DNA of 64,000 bases from an uncultured Clostridia bacterium (GTDB lineage Bacteria; Bacillota; Clostridia; Oscillospirales; Oscillospiraceae). The stretch covers positions 1 through 64,000 of the forward strand of contig CAMNAO010000001.1 of assembly GCA_946531435.1 (NCBI GenBank), written 5' to 3'. Both the position numbers and the translations under genes were made by a program. The notes beneath the pieces were generated by a model. The model had not been told where the DNA came from, made no database searches, and saw nothing but the letters and a program-made list of their open reading frames with translations. The number at the start of each line of letters is the position of its first letter. Position 1 is the stretch's first letter. Below are positions 23,612 through 33,114 of the stretch, piece after piece.

Positions 23612-25822
23612 TCACACCTCTCGATTGAGCCGCATCCGCAGAGCGCTGTAACGTCTCTGCCTGCGGTCGTTCATAGCCATGGAGGACACGGTCTCCGGGT
23701 CGCCCACGAGAATGAGAAGATCCCTGGCGCGGGTCACCGCCGTATAAAGCAGGGATCTCGTCATCAGCGTCTTGGGTACATCCGCCACGGAGAGGATCAC
23801 CGCCGGGTATTCGCTTCCCTGAGCCTTATGTACCGTCACTGCCCAGGCCGGCTCCAGGTCTCCCAGCATCTCAAAGGGGTATTCGCTGATCCTGCCGTCA
23901 AAATCCAGGGTCACGCTCTCCCGCTGCTTGTCCACCGTCCGGATCACGCCCAGATCCCCATTGAAGATGCCGGTTCCCAGTTCATTGGTCCCCTGCTGCT
24001 TCCAGACCACGTCATAGTTGTTGCGGATCTGCATGATCCGGTCCCCCTCCCGGAAGGTCCAGGTGCCGAAGGTGGTTTCCTGTTTCTCCGGTGCGGCGGG
24101 ATTCAGCGCAGTCTGCAAAAGGCGATTTAAGTTTTCCGTCCCGGCCTCCCGCTTCCTTGTGGGGCTCAAAACCTGGATCCGGGACGGGTCGATCCCCATC
24201 TTTTCCGGCAGTCTCCGGCTCATCAGCTCCACCACGGTTTCCGCCGTTCTTTCCGCCAGGGGGCGTTTCAGGAAGAAATAATCCTTTCCGTTTTTGCCCA
24301 GCGCCTCAATATGTCCCAGGTTGATCTCATGGGCACTGCGGACGATCCCGCTCTCCTGGGCCTGGCGGAAGATCTCCGTCAGGCGGATGGTGGTTACCAC
24401 GCCGCTGCGGATCATATCCGCAAAGACGTTTCCGGGGCCCACCGGCGGCAGCTGATCGGCGTCCCCCACCATTACGAGACGGCAGGAGGCGGGCATGGCA
24501 TTCAAAAGGGCAGCCATCAGACTGATATCCACCATGCTGGTCTCATCCAGGATCACAGCGTCGCAATCCAGCGGATCGTCCATGTCCTTCTGGAAATAGG
24601 TGGCGCCGGTTTCCTCATCCATACTGGCGCCCAAAAGGCGATGGATGGTGTAGGCTTCCTCCCCGATCAGCTCTGTCATCCGCTTGGCGGCCCGCCCGGT
24701 GGGCGCCGCATAGGAGACCTTCAGGCCCAGTCGGTCATATAGGGCAGCAATTCCCCGAAGGCAGGTGGTTTTTCCCGTGCCGGGACCGCCGGTGAGGATC
24801 ATCACACGATTGCCGGCGGCGGCGGAGACCGCCTCCCGCTGGCTCTCGGCATAGGTGATCCCCTGCTCCCTCTCCACCGCCTCCAGAAGGCTCTGGAAGC
24901 GTCCTGAAGAGTATAGCGGCGCCGAAGCCAGCGCCCGGATGCGGCTTGCTACGCTCTCCTCCGCCTCATACAGCTCCCGAAGATAGATCGCCTCCAGCTC
25001 CGCCAGGGGCTGGCTGACGATGAGGCCGCCCTCCTCCAGCATATCCAGAGCTGTGCTGACAGCCTCTGTACCGCACTGAATGAGCTGATCCGTGGCGGCC
25101 ACAAGCTTGGTCTTGGGTATAAAGGTATGCCCATTCTGGCTGTTGTAGCGCAGCTCAAAGAGGACAGCAGCCTCCACCCGTTCGTTGGAGTCCCCTTCAA
25201 AGCCCAGCTCCAAAGCCAGCTTATCCGCCTCAAAAAAATCCGCGCCAACCGTGGCGGCGGTGAGGATATAGGGATTATCCCGCAGGGCATCCAGCGCATC
25301 AGGACCATAGCTGCGGTAAAGGCGCGCCGCCAGCACCGGACGCAGTCCGGCCTGGGTCAGAAACTCCATAAGCCGCCTTAAGCCCGTACGCCGTTTGAAA
25401 TCCTCGCTGATGGACTTTGCCCGCTTGGGAGAAATGCCCTTCAGTTTCGTCAGCTCCTCCGGGCGATTCTCCAGGACCTCCAGGGTCTCATCCCCGAAGG
25501 CGTCGGTCATCGCCTGTGCCAACGCCGGTCCGACGCCCTTGACAGCGCCAAAGGCCAGATATTCATAGATGGCGTCCCGGCCCACCGGCGTCAGGCGGTG
25601 AACCTCCTCCGCCTTCAGCTGCTCCCCGTAAGAGGGGTGGCTGATCCAGCTCCCTGTGAGGGAGAGGCGTTCGCCCGGCGCGACGCCGGGGACGGTTCCC
25701 ACCGCTGTAAACTGTTTCTTTCCGTTGTGAAGGCGCAGAACCGACCAGCCGTTCTCCTCATTGTGGAAAACAACCGTGCTGACCGTCCCCTCCACAGAGG
25801 CTCCGGGATTCTTCTCGAACAT
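23612..25822 (-). CDS. recD2: RecD2-type ATP-dependent DNA helicase
   Basis: 736 residues, a 5'-3' superfamily 1B helicase independent of RecBC. An N-terminal OB-like extension (VEGTVSTVVFHNEENGWSVL) and helix-hairpin-helix region, typical of RecD2, are followed by Walker A GGPGTGKTTCL, Walker B VILDETSMVD, GDADQLPPVGPGNV, and motif V/VI VTVHKAQGSEYPAV near the C-terminus. The start is ATG 25822 after AAGGAG rather than 25858. It is implicated in replication fork and mismatch processing in Firmicutes. comF follows directly. Confidence 0.94.
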   Translation of the reverse strand: MFEKNPGASVEGTVSTVVFHNEENGWSVLRLHNGKKQFTAVGTVPGVAPGERLSLTGSWISHPSYGEQLKAEEVHRLTPVGRDAIYEYLAFGAVKGVGPALAQAMTDAFGDETLEVLENRPEELTKLKGISPKRAKSISEDFKRRTGLRRLMEFLTQAGLRPVLAARLYRSYGPDALDALRDNPYILTAATVGADFFEADKLALELGFEGDSNERVEAAVLFELRYNSQNGHTFIPKTKLVAATDQLIQCGTEAVSTALDMLEEGGLIVSQPLAELEAIYLRELYEAEESVASRIRALASAPLYSSGRFQSLLEAVEREQGITYAESQREAVSAAAGNRVMILTGGPGTGKTTCLRGIAALYDRLGLKVSYAAPTGRAAKRMTELIGEEAYTIHRLLGASMDEETGATYFQKDMDDPLDCDAVILDETSMVDISLMAALLNAMPASCRLVMVGDADQLPPVGPGNVFADMIRSGVVTTIRLTEIFRQAQESGIVRSAHEINLGHIEALGKNGKDYFFLKRPLAERTAETVVELMSRRLPEKMGIDPSRIQVLSPTRKREAGTENLNRLLQTALNPAAPEKQETTFGTWTFREGDRIMQIRNNYDVVWKQQGTNELGTGIFNGDLGVIRTVDKQRESVTLDFDGRISEYPFEMLGDLEPAWAVTVHKAQGSEYPAVILSVADVPKTLMTRSLLYTAVTRARDLLILVGDPETVSSMAMNDRRQRRYSALRMRLNREV

Positions 25823-25868
25823 GAAGACTCCTTCTCTACGTTCTCTCGTATCTTTCAATCACTGCTTT

Positions 25869-26162
25869 TCAGACCGTCGTAATCCCCCAGCCGCCGGCGG
25901 CGAGGATTCCGGCCATGCGAATGTATTCCGTATTCTTTCCCTCGGTATCGATGGCGATGACCGCGCCCGGCAGCTGCTCCTGCCGGAGCTTTTCCAGTGA
26001 GCGCACCGTCATTTCCAGTTCTCCGGGATCACGGGCCCGTACCACCATCGTGATCTCTGCCCCGGTATGAAGCCGCAGCGAGGACCAGAGTGCCCGCCGG
26101 ATCCCATAAAGAAGCGCGAGAAAAGCCGCCGCCAGCAGGATCCCGAGAATTGCCATTTTCAT
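25869..26162 (-). CDS. Small membrane-anchored protein of unknown function
   Basis: 97 residues. An N-terminal hydrophobic helix (ILGILLAAAFLALLYGI) is followed by a ~75-residue soluble domain with TGAEITMVVRARDPGELEMT, a GlnGlu-Leu-Pro-Gly segment and a C-terminal ILAAGGWGITTV. The pattern suggests a small beta-alpha-beta domain outside or inside the membrane. I do not recognise it. ATG 26162 after GGAGG is used; the longer frame overlaps uvrB. It sits between uvrB and recD2 on the same strand. Confidence 0.65.
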   Translation of the reverse strand: MKMAILGILLAAAFLALLYGIRRALWSSLRLHTGAEITMVVRARDPGELEMTVRSLEKLRQEQLPGAVIAIDTEGKNTEYIRMAGILAAGGWGITTV

Positions 26163-26217
26163 CTTCCCACCTCCCCGCCATTCTATGGAAATGGCCGGAC
26201 AGTGGTTCCCGGTGCGC

Positions 26218-28188
26218 TTATTCTCCCCTAAGCTTGATGATCCGGTCTCGCAGGAGGGCGGCATACTCAAACTCCAGCATACGGGAAGCCTTCTGCATCT
26301 CCTTCTCCAGCTTACGGATCTCCATGTCCCGTTCCTTCTTCGTCATCTTCACGCCGCTTTCATTGCGGGCGGATTCCGCCACCTCCGGCGCGCCGGAGAT
26401 CTCGATCACATCCCGGACGCTCTTGATTATGGTCTTGGGCACGATGCCATGGGCCTCGTTATAAGCCTGCTGCTTCTTCCGGCGGCGCTCAGTCTCATCG
26501 ATGGCCGTCTTCATGGAGGGGGTAACGGTATCGGCATACATGATGACCTTGCCCTCCGCGTTTCGCGCCGCCCGGCCGATGGTCTGGATGAGGGAGGTCG
26601 TGGACCGGAGGAAGCCCTCCTTATCCGCATCGAGAATGGCCACAAGGGAGACCTCGGGGATATCCAGGCCCTCCCGCAGAAGGTTGATGCCCACCAGCAC
26701 GTCAAACTCACCGAGACGCAGATCCCGGATGATTTCCATGCGCTCAATGGTGGTAATATCGTGATGCAGATAGCGCACCTTGATCCCCGCCTGGCTGAGG
26801 TAATTCGTCAGATCCTCCGCCATGCGCTTCGTCAGCGTGGTCACCAGGACCCGCTCTTTTTTCTCCGTCCTGGCATTGATCTCACCGATGAGATCATCGA
26901 TCTGCCCCTCCACCGGACGGACTTCGATCTCCGGATCACAGAGGCCCGTGGGACGGATCACCTGCTCCGCCACCTGGGAGGAGCGGCTGAGCTCATACTC
27001 TCCGGGGGTCGCGGAGACGTAGATCACCTGATTCAAGCGATCATTGAATTCCTCGAAGGTCAGAGGACGGTTGTCAAAGGCTGAGGGAAGACGGAAGCCG
27101 TAATCCACCAGGGAGGTCTTCCTGGCATGGTCCCCCCTCTGCATGGCCCGCACCTGGGGCAGGGTCACATGGCTCTCATCAATGAACATGACAAAATCCT
27201 TGGGAAAATAATCCAGCAATGTCATGGGGGCGGAGCCTGGAGCCCTGCCGGAAATGACCCGAGAGTAGTTCTCGATCCCTGTACAGTAGCCCAGCTCCTG
27301 CATCATCTCCAGATCGTACATGGTACGCTGCTGAATGCGCTGGGCCTCAATGAGCTTATCATGGTCCTGGAACCACTTCACCCGCTCATCACATTCCGCG
27401 CGGATCTCCCGGATCGCCCGCTCCATCTTCTCCCGCGAGGCCACATAGTGGGAGGCCGGATAGATGGCCACGTGCTGCAGGCTCCGGGTGGGCGTCCCGG
27501 TCACTACATTGATTTCGGAAATGCGGTCAATCTCATCCCCGAAAAACTCCACCCGAATGGCGCTGTCCCGGGCATAGACCGGGAAAATCTCCACGGTATC
27601 CCCCCGGACACGAAACATATTCCGGTCAAAGGCAATGTCGTTGCGCTCATAGCGGATCTCCACCAGCTTCTTCAGAAGATCGTCCCGATTCCGCGTCTGG
27701 CCCACCCGCAGGGAGATCACCATATTGGCGTAGTCGATGGGATCGCCCAGGCCGTAGATACAGCTGACGGAAGCCACCACGATCACGTCCCGCCGCTCAA
27801 AAAGGGCCGAGGTGGCGGAGTGACGCAGCCGCTCGATCTCATCATTGATGGACATGTCCTTCTCAATATATGTATCCGTATGGGCGATGTAAGCCTCCGG
27901 CTGATAGTAATCATAGTAGGAGACAAAGTACTCCACCGCGTTCTCCGGAAAGAACTCCCGAAACTCACTGCAGAGCTGTGCCGCCAGGGTCTTGTTATGG
28001 CTGAGGACCAGGGTGGGACGCCCAATGCGCTCAATGATCTTCGCCATGGTATAGGTCTTGCCGGAACCGGTGACGCCCAGAAGCGTCTGCTCCGGCAGGC
28101 CCAGCTCCAGGCCCTCCGAGAGGCGGTCAATAGCCTCCGGCTGGTCGCCCATGGGCTCAAAGGGGGAAACGACCTTAAACTCGGACAA
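26218..28188 (-). CDS. uvrB: UvrABC system protein B
   Basis: 656 residues. Damage-verifying helicase subunit of nucleotide excision repair, loaded by UvrA and handing over to UvrC. Walker [16 protein letters not shown], the beta-hairpin region [11 protein letters not shown], the Walker B region [10 protein letters not shown], and a C-terminal UvrC-binding UVR motif ([23 protein letters not shown]). The TTG at 28188, with AAGGAG 7 nt upstream, is a better start than ATG 28206, which precedes that ribosome site. uvrC is 18 kb away and uvrA is not in the window. Confidence 0.96.
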   Translation of the reverse strand: MSEFKVVSPFEPMGDQPEAIDRLSEGLELGLPEQTLLGVTGSGKTYTMAKIIERIGRPTLVLSHNKTLAAQLCSEFREFFPENAVEYFVSYYDYYQPEAYIAHTDTYIEKDMSINDEIERLRHSATSALFERRDVIVVASVSCIYGLGDPIDYANMVISLRVGQTRNRDDLLKKLVEIRYERNDIAFDRNMFRVRGDTVEIFPVYARDSAIRVEFFGDEIDRISEINVVTGTPTRSLQHVAIYPASHYVASREKMERAIREIRAECDERVKWFQDHDKLIEAQRIQQRTMYDLEMMQELGYCTGIENYSRVISGRAPGSAPMTLLDYFPKDFVMFIDESHVTLPQVRAMQRGDHARKTSLVDYGFRLPSAFDNRPLTFEEFNDRLNQVIYVSATPGEYELSRSSQVAEQVIRPTGLCDPEIEVRPVEGQIDDLIGEINARTEKKERVLVTTLTKRMAEDLTNYLSQAGIKVRYLHHDITTIERMEIIRDLRLGEFDVLVGINLLREGLDIPEVSLVAILDADKEGFLRSTTSLIQTIGRAARNAEGKVIMYADTVTPSMKTAIDETERRRKKQQAYNEAHGIVPKTIIKSVRDVIEISGAPEVAESARNESGVKMTKKERDMEIRKLEKEMQKASRMLEFEYAALLRDRIIKLRGE

Positions 28189-28253
28189 GAGGATGCTCCT
28201 TTCCATCTGCCCGTGTTCTCGGGCAGGAACATTTTCATACAGACTAACAATGT

Positions 28254-28282
28254 ATTATATCAAAGGTTTTCTTTTCTCACAA
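28254..28282 (-). promoter_or_regulatory. Sigma-A promoter of uvrB
   Basis: Minus strand: TTGTGA (28282-28277), 17 nt, TATAAT (28259-28254). I see no convincing LexA box over it. Confidence 0.85.
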
Positions 28283-28329
28283 TAGCAAATCCGGAGAGAA
28301 GTCTGCCGTCCCGATAGGGAGTAATAATT

Positions 28330-28366
28330 GAAAGCCCCTCTTTCCTCTCAGAAAAAAGAGGCTTTC
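28330..28366 (-). terminator. Terminator downstream of the ferritin-like gene
   Basis: Imperfect hairpin: GAAAGCC-CTCTTT pairing with AAAGAG-GCTTTC; T-rich on both sides. Confidence 0.7.
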
Positions 28367-28375
28367 AAAAAAGCT

Positions 28376-28810
28376 TTACTGCAAAAAGACCTTCATGCGC
28401 TGAATGTTCTCCTGCTCCGCCGCAACAAAGCGATTACACAGGTCCTTTGCGGCCGGGGAGGCATCAGGGAAGCTGTTCAGCACCTTGGTAAGATTGATGA
28501 TCCCCATATTGCTGCCGTTCATCATCAGCTCCGCCACATGGGAGCAGGAGGTATCCATCGCTGTCTGCATCTCCAGTCCCAGCTTCATTCCCAGCTTCTG
28601 CATCATGCCGGGATCTCTCGGATCCCGGCCCATGCTGCCGAGAGACCGCTCCGCCTCCCGCCGCAGCCGGCCATAGGCCAGGCTGTGCTGATCCATGGCC
28701 GCCCGCAGCTTTTCGTCCTTGACCTTCTTCATGAGTTCCTTTGTGCTCTCGTACCCGGTTTCCGCGCTGGTGTAAACCGAGCGCAGCATCTCTACAGTGC
28801 CGTCTCCCAT
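28376..28810 (-). CDS. Ferritin-like four-helix protein (DUF2383-like)
   Basis: 144 residues, almost entirely helical, rich in Met, Glu and Lys. The helices run roughly 3-30, 33-62, 75-105 and 115-144. The length and pattern (KELMKKVKDEKLRAAMDQHS, then EMQTAMDTSCSHVAELMMNGSN) fit ferritin-like or DUF2383/PA2169-type proteins, but I do not see a complete diiron ligand set, so metal binding is uncertain. ATG 28810 with AAAGGAG 9 nt upstream is preferred to 28831. Single gene divergent from prmA. Confidence 0.65.
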   Translation of the reverse strand: MGDGTVEMLRSVYTSAETGYESTKELMKKVKDEKLRAAMDQHSLAYGRLRREAERSLGSMGRDPRDPGMMQKLGMKLGLEMQTAMDTSCSHVAELMMNGSNMGIINLTKVLNSFPDASPAAKDLCNRFVAAEQENIQRMKVFLQ

Positions 28811-28884
28811 GTGTTTTCGCTCCTTTTTCATCCTTGGCCTCGCCCTATCGTCGATCCGCTGATCGCCGCCATGAGGTAAAACCG

Positions 28885-28913
28885 TTGTAATCCCTCTTAG
28901 TCTGTGCTAAAAT
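28885..28913 (+). promoter_or_regulatory. Sigma-A promoter of prmA
   Basis: TTGTAA (28885-28890), 17 nt, TAAAAT (28908-28913). Confidence 0.75.
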
Positions 28914-28945
28914 AGACGCGATTATAAGTGAGGAGGATCAGTTTT

Positions 28946-29884
28946 TTGGAGTGGATCGAAGTCGCCATAGAGGCTGCCCCCGGTAAGCTGGAGGAGCTCT
29001 CCGCCCGGCTCGCCGCCCTGGGCATTGACAGCCTCATCATTGAGGACGAGGAGACCTATCGGCGCTTTTTGGAAGACAATCGAAAATTCTGGGACTACGT
29101 GGATGAGGACCTTCTTATATCCTGGAAGGGACTTTCACGGATCAAGTTCTATCTCACAGGAGACAGTGAAGGACGGGAAAGGCTCAAAGAGCTGCGAAAA
29201 AGCCTCCCCCAGTGGGAGCTCAAATCCGCCCCGGTGGCTGATGAGGACTGGGAGAACAACTGGAAGCAGTATTATCATCCCATCCCTGTGGGTGAGCGGC
29301 TTCTGATCGTCCCCCAGTGGGAGGACGCGCCGGACCCGGAGGGGCGAACCATCCTTCGGCTGGACCCCGGTCTCGCCTTCGGCACCGGTTCCCATGCCAC
29401 CACCGCCATGTGTCTAACCGCCATGCAGGAGCTGGAGCTGCAGGGCGCCCAGGTGCTGGATCTCGGCTGCGGCAGCGGCATCCTGGGGATTGCCGCCCTT
29501 TTGTTGGGCGCAGAGCATGCCACCGGCTGTGACATTGATCCCAAGAGCCCGGATATCGCCGGAGAGAACGCCGCCCTGAACGGCATCGGTCCGGACCGCT
29601 TCACCGCCTTCTACGGTGACGTTCTGGACAGCAGAGGGTTGGGAGGAAAGCTGAATCCCGGAGGCTATCAGCTTGTCCTGGCCAACATCGTTGCCGATGT
29701 GATCATCGCCCTTGCCCCGGCAGCACGGCGTTTCCTTGCGCCGGGAGGGCACTTTATTACCTCCGGCATCATTGACGGCCGTGAGGAAGAGGTGAGGGCC
29801 GCACTGGAAGCCGCCGGTTTCCGTATCCAAAAGCATCTCCGCCGGGAAAACTGGAGCGCCTTTATATGTGAAGGAAAGGAGTAA
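28946..29884 (+). CDS. prmA: Ribosomal protein L11 methyltransferase
   Basis: 312 residues, SAM-dependent trimethylation of L11. The N-terminal substrate-binding ferredoxin-like domain is followed by a Rossmann methyltransferase domain with VLDLGCGSGILGIAALLLGA and the catalytic-loop signature LVLANIVADVIIAL. LDPGLAFGTGSHATT is diagnostic of PrmA. The TTG at 28946, 9 nt after GTGAGGAGG, is the likely start. The stop is 7 nt before the next gene, so both are one transcript. Confidence 0.94.
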   Translation: MEWIEVAIEAAPGKLEELSARLAALGIDSLIIEDEETYRRFLEDNRKFWDYVDEDLLISWKGLSRIKFYLTGDSEGRERLKELRKSLPQWELKSAPVADEDWENNWKQYYHPIPVGERLLIVPQWEDAPDPEGRTILRLDPGLAFGTGSHATTAMCLTAMQELELQGAQVLDLGCGSGILGIAALLLGAEHATGCDIDPKSPDIAGENAALNGIGPDRFTAFYGDVLDSRGLGGKLNPGGYQLVLANIVADVIIALAPAARRFLAPGGHFITSGIIDGREEEVRAALEAAGFRIQKHLRRENWSAFICEGKE

Positions 29885-29890
29885 ACCAAC

Positions 29891-30628
29891 ATGGAAAATC
29901 TTCGTGCCATTGTCCTTGCCGCCGGCAAGGGAACCCGTTTTGTTACCGAGGGCGAAGCCCTTCCCAAGGTCATGCGGCGGGCGCTGGGCCGGCCTGTTCT
30001 GGCCTATGTGCTGGATGCCCTGAATTTCATTCCGCCCCAGGACATTACCCTGGTAGTGGGATATATGAGAGAAAAGGTGCTGGAGGCCTTCCCTCAGTAT
30101 AATCACGCGGTGCAGGAGCAGCAGCTGGGCACCGGCCATGCCGCCCTCTCCGCCCGCAGTGTTCTGGAAGACTATGATGGGGATGTGCTGATTGCCGCAG
30201 GCGACATGCCCCTCATCCCCCGGGAGACCTACCTCGCCCTGCTCCAAAAGCATCGGAAGGACGGGAATGACTGCACCGTACTGACAGGTTATATGGACGA
30301 TCCCGGCTCCTTCGGCCGCGTTCTCAGGACCGCCGACGGCAGCTTTGACCGCATTGTGGAGGCCCGCGACTGCACGCCGGAGCAGTATGCCATCAAGGAG
30401 GTCAACTCCGCCATCTATGTCTTCAAGGCGACCTCCCTGCTCCCCGCCCTGCTGGCACTGAAAAACGAGAACGCCCAGAGTGAATACTATCTCACCGACG
30501 CACCCGATCTCATCCTCCGCAAAGGCGGAAAGGTGGGCATTTCCGATGCCTGGCGGGAGGAGGATATGACCGGCGTCAACACCCCGGCAGACCTCAGAGC
30601 CTGTGAGGAGGTCCTGCTGGAACGGTAA
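29891..30628 (+). CDS. GlmU-like nucleotidyltransferase (N-terminal domain only)
   Basis: 245 residues, sugar-nucleotide pyrophosphorylase fold. VLAAGKGTRF, then LPKVM (the lysine is kept), EQQLGTGHAAL, AAGDMPLI with the metal Asp, and KEVNSAIYVF match the uridylyltransferase half of GlmU (UTP + GlcNAc-1-P to UDP-GlcNAc). The left-handed beta-helix acetyltransferase half is missing and no fragment follows, so another protein must acetylate GlcN-1-P, or this enzyme uses another sugar phosphate. Co-transcribed with prmA; ends at a strong terminator. Confidence 0.88.
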   Translation: MENLRAIVLAAGKGTRFVTEGEALPKVMRRALGRPVLAYVLDALNFIPPQDITLVVGYMREKVLEAFPQYNHAVQEQQLGTGHAALSARSVLEDYDGDVLIAAGDMPLIPRETYLALLQKHRKDGNDCTVLTGYMDDPGSFGRVLRTADGSFDRIVEARDCTPEQYAIKEVNSAIYVFKATSLLPALLALKNENAQSEYYLTDAPDLILRKGGKVGISDAWREEDMTGVNTPADLRACEEVLLER

Positions 30629-30678
30629 GGATCTCAAAAGAGGAGTAAGATCTCCCATACCCCATGGAATATCCAAAA

Positions 30679-30727
30679 ACACGGGCAGGGCTGCCGTTTG
30701 GCTTCCCTGCCCGTGTGCTGTTTTTTT
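30679..30727 (+). terminator. Terminator after the GlmU-like gene
   Basis: Arms ACACGGGCAGGG (30679-30690) and CCCTGCCCGTGT (30705-30716), followed by a T7 run. Confidence 0.93.
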
Positions 30728-30734
30728 CGCCGGC

Positions 30735-32294
30735 TTATGCGCCGATGAGCCTTCTCCAGAAGGTGAACCTGGTGCTGGCGTTTTCCGCCCGCTGAGCCTC
30801 CACCGCTTCTTCCCAGGCGGTGTAGTCCGCTTCACGCTGCGCATCCTCCGCAAGCTGCAGATGGGCGGCAGCATTCTCGCCCGTGTAGCAGACCATCACA
30901 TAGCCGCCCAGAGTATCGCTGTAGATAAGCTCCACATCGCCCACCTTGCGCTCCGTATCAAAGAGCCAATCGCTGACCTCGCCGTAAGCACCCTTCCGGG
31001 AAGCCTCCACCGCCTCCACGGAAACGCCGGTAGCTTCTCCGTAGGAGGCCGCGGCCGCCAGGAAGGAATCCACGGTTTTTCCGCCTTCCGTCCATGACTG
31101 AAGATAAGGGCCAAACATGCTCTCAGCATACTGGGCGGTCTGATTCAACGCGGCCTCATATTCCTCATCGGTATTATAATCTGCGGCAGAGATGGTGATG
31201 GGATACAGCACGTAGCTGAAATCCCGCGTAAGATAATCCGCGCTGTCCCGGGAGACAAACTGCAGAAGGTAGGCGCCGCCCTCCGTCTCAATAAAGGTAA
31301 CGTCATTTTCCTTCCGGGCAGGATCCCGTACCCAGTCGCCGTAATCGGCGCTGAGAGATGCGCCCTGTACGGAAGAGAGGGCGCTGTCCCCCTCGCCGAA
31401 GCCCTCACGGCTGCTCTCCGGCAGGTAGTTTACAAGGGTCTCATAATAATCGCTTCCGCTCTGCAGCTTTTCGCCTACTTCGTCCCAGATGGTCCGGAGA
31501 GACTCCATGGCGGCGGCGGTATCCTCCGCATTGTAATTCTCCTGGTCGCTGGCGCGGAGATAAGTCAGGCGGAAAGAGAAGGTATCCAGCTCATCCGCAT
31601 GCTCCGTATAGTAACTCTCCAGCTCTTCAGGGGAATAGCTCAGGCTGTCATGCTTATATTCCCGATAGCCATCCGCAAGATAGCTGCGCTCCAACTCCTG
31701 CCGATAGGTCTCCAGGGTCATCCCCTTGCCAAGGCTCCGGGAGAGATAGGCGTTGACGCTCATGTTATTCTGCTGCGCCATCTCAGTCACCGCGGCAATG
31801 TTTTCCTCGATCTCCGCCCGAAGCTCCTCCGTCAGGGTGAAGCCCTCCTCTTTTGCAAGGCGCTCATAATTGCGAAGGCTGGAGATGGCGTCAGCGGTGC
31901 TGTCCACCAGAAATTCATGCCAGGTGCGGTTTTCATCATACTGCATGCTCTTCACATAGCTGATGTTGGAGGGCATAAAGTAGGAGGCATAGTCGCCATA
32001 GGTCGTGCTCATCTGGCTGTACATCTGGCCATAGTAATTGGTATAGTAGTAGGTGTAGATATCCACCGGCACCTTCTCCCCATCCACCACGGCTGCGGTG
32101 AGGACCCGGCGGCTCACACCGCTGGAGAAGAAGATCACAGCGGCAGCCAGAAGGACGATGCAGGCACAGACAAGAATGGTATAGAGGCGGATCCTTTTTC
32201 TCTTTTTCTCCTCCTCCATCGCCTCTTTCTGCTTTCTGCTCAAAACATCTGCGCCGATATTCTGGCGCTGGTTCTTCTCTCTTGACGCGCTCAT
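30735..32294 (-). CDS. Membrane-anchored SurA/PrsA-like foldase
   Basis: 519 residues. A basic N-terminus (KKRKRIR) and one membrane helix (about 36-57, LYTILVCACIVLLAAAVIFF) place a large helical domain outside the membrane. A SurA-N-like helical region (about 125-245) precedes a parvulin-like stretch (about 300-350, ADYGDWVRDPARKENDV, then GGAYLLQFV). It probably assists folding of secreted proteins; whether prolyl isomerase activity remains is unclear, since the family signature is weak. It has its own promoter and no lipobox, unlike PrsA. Confidence 0.8.
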   Translation of the reverse strand: MSASREKNQRQNIGADVLSRKQKEAMEEEKKRKRIRLYTILVCACIVLLAAAVIFFSSGVSRRVLTAAVVDGEKVPVDIYTYYYTNYYGQMYSQMSTTYGDYASYFMPSNISYVKSMQYDENRTWHEFLVDSTADAISSLRNYERLAKEEGFTLTEELRAEIEENIAAVTEMAQQNNMSVNAYLSRSLGKGMTLETYRQELERSYLADGYREYKHDSLSYSPEELESYYTEHADELDTFSFRLTYLRASDQENYNAEDTAAAMESLRTIWDEVGEKLQSGSDYYETLVNYLPESSREGFGEGDSALSSVQGASLSADYGDWVRDPARKENDVTFIETEGGAYLLQFVSRDSADYLTRDFSYVLYPITISAADYNTDEEYEAALNQTAQYAESMFGPYLQSWTEGGKTVDSFLAAAASYGEATGVSVEAVEASRKGAYGEVSDWLFDTERKVGDVELIYSDTLGGYVMVCYTGENAAAHLQLAEDAQREADYTAWEEAVEAQRAENASTRFTFWRRLIGA

Positions 32295-32356
32295 AGTTTA
32301 AACACCTTTCCACCGGCATCGCCGGATGATCACTGGCAAAAGCCAAAGTAAATGGT

Positions 32357-32385
32357 ATTATAACGCAAAACACGGGATAGTTCAA
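32357..32385 (-). promoter_or_regulatory. Sigma-A promoter of the foldase gene
   Basis: Minus strand: TTGAAC (32385-32380), 17 nt, TATAAT (32362-32357). Confidence 0.85.
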
Positions 32386-32419
32386 GCACTACCCCGCATT
32401 TTTCACAGTTTCGTCACAT

Positions 32420-32625
32420 CACAAGAAAAAGACCCGCGATGCCGTGTAGACCTTTTGCGACCTACACAGTCGTGTAGGTGGGTTGACGCCGCCCTGTTTT
32501 ACTGCTTCCAACTTCCAATGGGCCGCGAAGGCGCACCGGGAGGCCTGCAAACCGCAGGGAGAGTCGTGCATCCCGTATGGGTGCTGTGGGTCCTAAAAGA
32601 ATCTATCACGAACACCGCAGGCAAT
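32420..32625 (-). ncRNA. Candidate 6S-like regulatory RNA
   Basis: The 336-bp gap 32295-32630 has no coding frame but strong RNA-like structure on the minus strand. Its 5' part CCTGCGGTGTTCGTGA recalls the conserved 5' end of 6S RNAs. There are hairpins CCC-ATAC-GGG inside GCA/TGC and CCTGC-ggtt-tGCAGG, then an ACAGGGCGG region able to pair with the 5' CCTG. The 3' end has ACCTACAC-gac-TGTGTAGGT and a T-rich tail. The 6S assignment rests on memory of the family; no strong promoter is visible, so processing from the upstream transcript is possible. Confidence 0.45.
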
Positions 32626-32630
32626 CTTAT

Positions 32631-32924
32631 TTATTTCTCTTCGTCTTCCTCTTCTTCCTCAGAGAAGATCCGCTCCATATAGAGGTCATAAATGCGCTCC
32701 GCATCCTCATCGGGTACCGGGGTCAGATACTGATCGTCATCCCCGTCTCCGTCGCCGGGCAGAGCCTCCATAATCAGGATTCCATAGCGCTCGTCATCCT
32801 CATCCACATCCGCGGGAAGAAAGACGAGATAGATATGCCCCTCAACCTCCATGGTATCCAGGTACTCCAGCTCGTAGCTGTTGCCCTCTTCATCGGTAAT
32901 GGTGAGATAATTGTTCTCTTCCAT
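32631..32924 (-). CDS. DUF1292-family protein
   Basis: 97 residues, very acidic. The N-terminal half (TITDEEGNSYELEYLDT and YLVFLPAD) is the compact beta domain of DUF1292, a family common in Firmicutes with unknown function. The C-terminus ends in a run of Glu/Asp (SEEEEEDEEK). No signal or membrane segment. Own promoter at 32954-32982. The candidate structured RNA starts just after the stop codon. Confidence 0.9.
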   Translation of the reverse strand: MEENNYLTITDEEGNSYELEYLDTMEVEGHIYLVFLPADVDEDDERYGILIMEALPGDGDGDDDQYLTPVPDEDAERIYDLYMERIFSEEEEEDEEK

Positions 32925-32953
32925 AGTGGTCCTTCCTTTTTGTTTCTGGCCTT

Positions 32954-32982
32954 ATCATACTATGACGCGGGGAAAAAAGCAA
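32954..32982 (-). promoter_or_regulatory. Sigma-A promoter of the DUF1292 gene
   Basis: Minus strand: TTGCTT (32982-32977), 17 nt, TATGAT (32959-32954). Confidence 0.78.
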
Positions 32983-33080
32983 GCGGTATTTCCGGACAGA
33001 TTCCGACACATGTTTTCCCGGACCTTCGCATAGAATATAGGCAAGCGCCGGCAAAACCTGCTTTTTTCCGCAAAAAGCTC

Positions 33081-33109
33081 TTGACAGGAGGAGCAGAATC
33101 TGGTAATAT
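33081..33109 (+). promoter_or_regulatory. Sigma-A promoter of infC-rpmI-rplT
   Basis: TTGACA (33081-33086), 17 nt, TAATAT (33104-33109). It leaves a leader of about 160 nt. Confidence 0.88.
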
Positions 33110-33114
33110 TCTTC

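Noticed and set aside
28189..28290. LexA/SOS box at the uvrB promoter
   Set aside because: Only partial GAAC/GTTC half-sites with wrong spacing are present.
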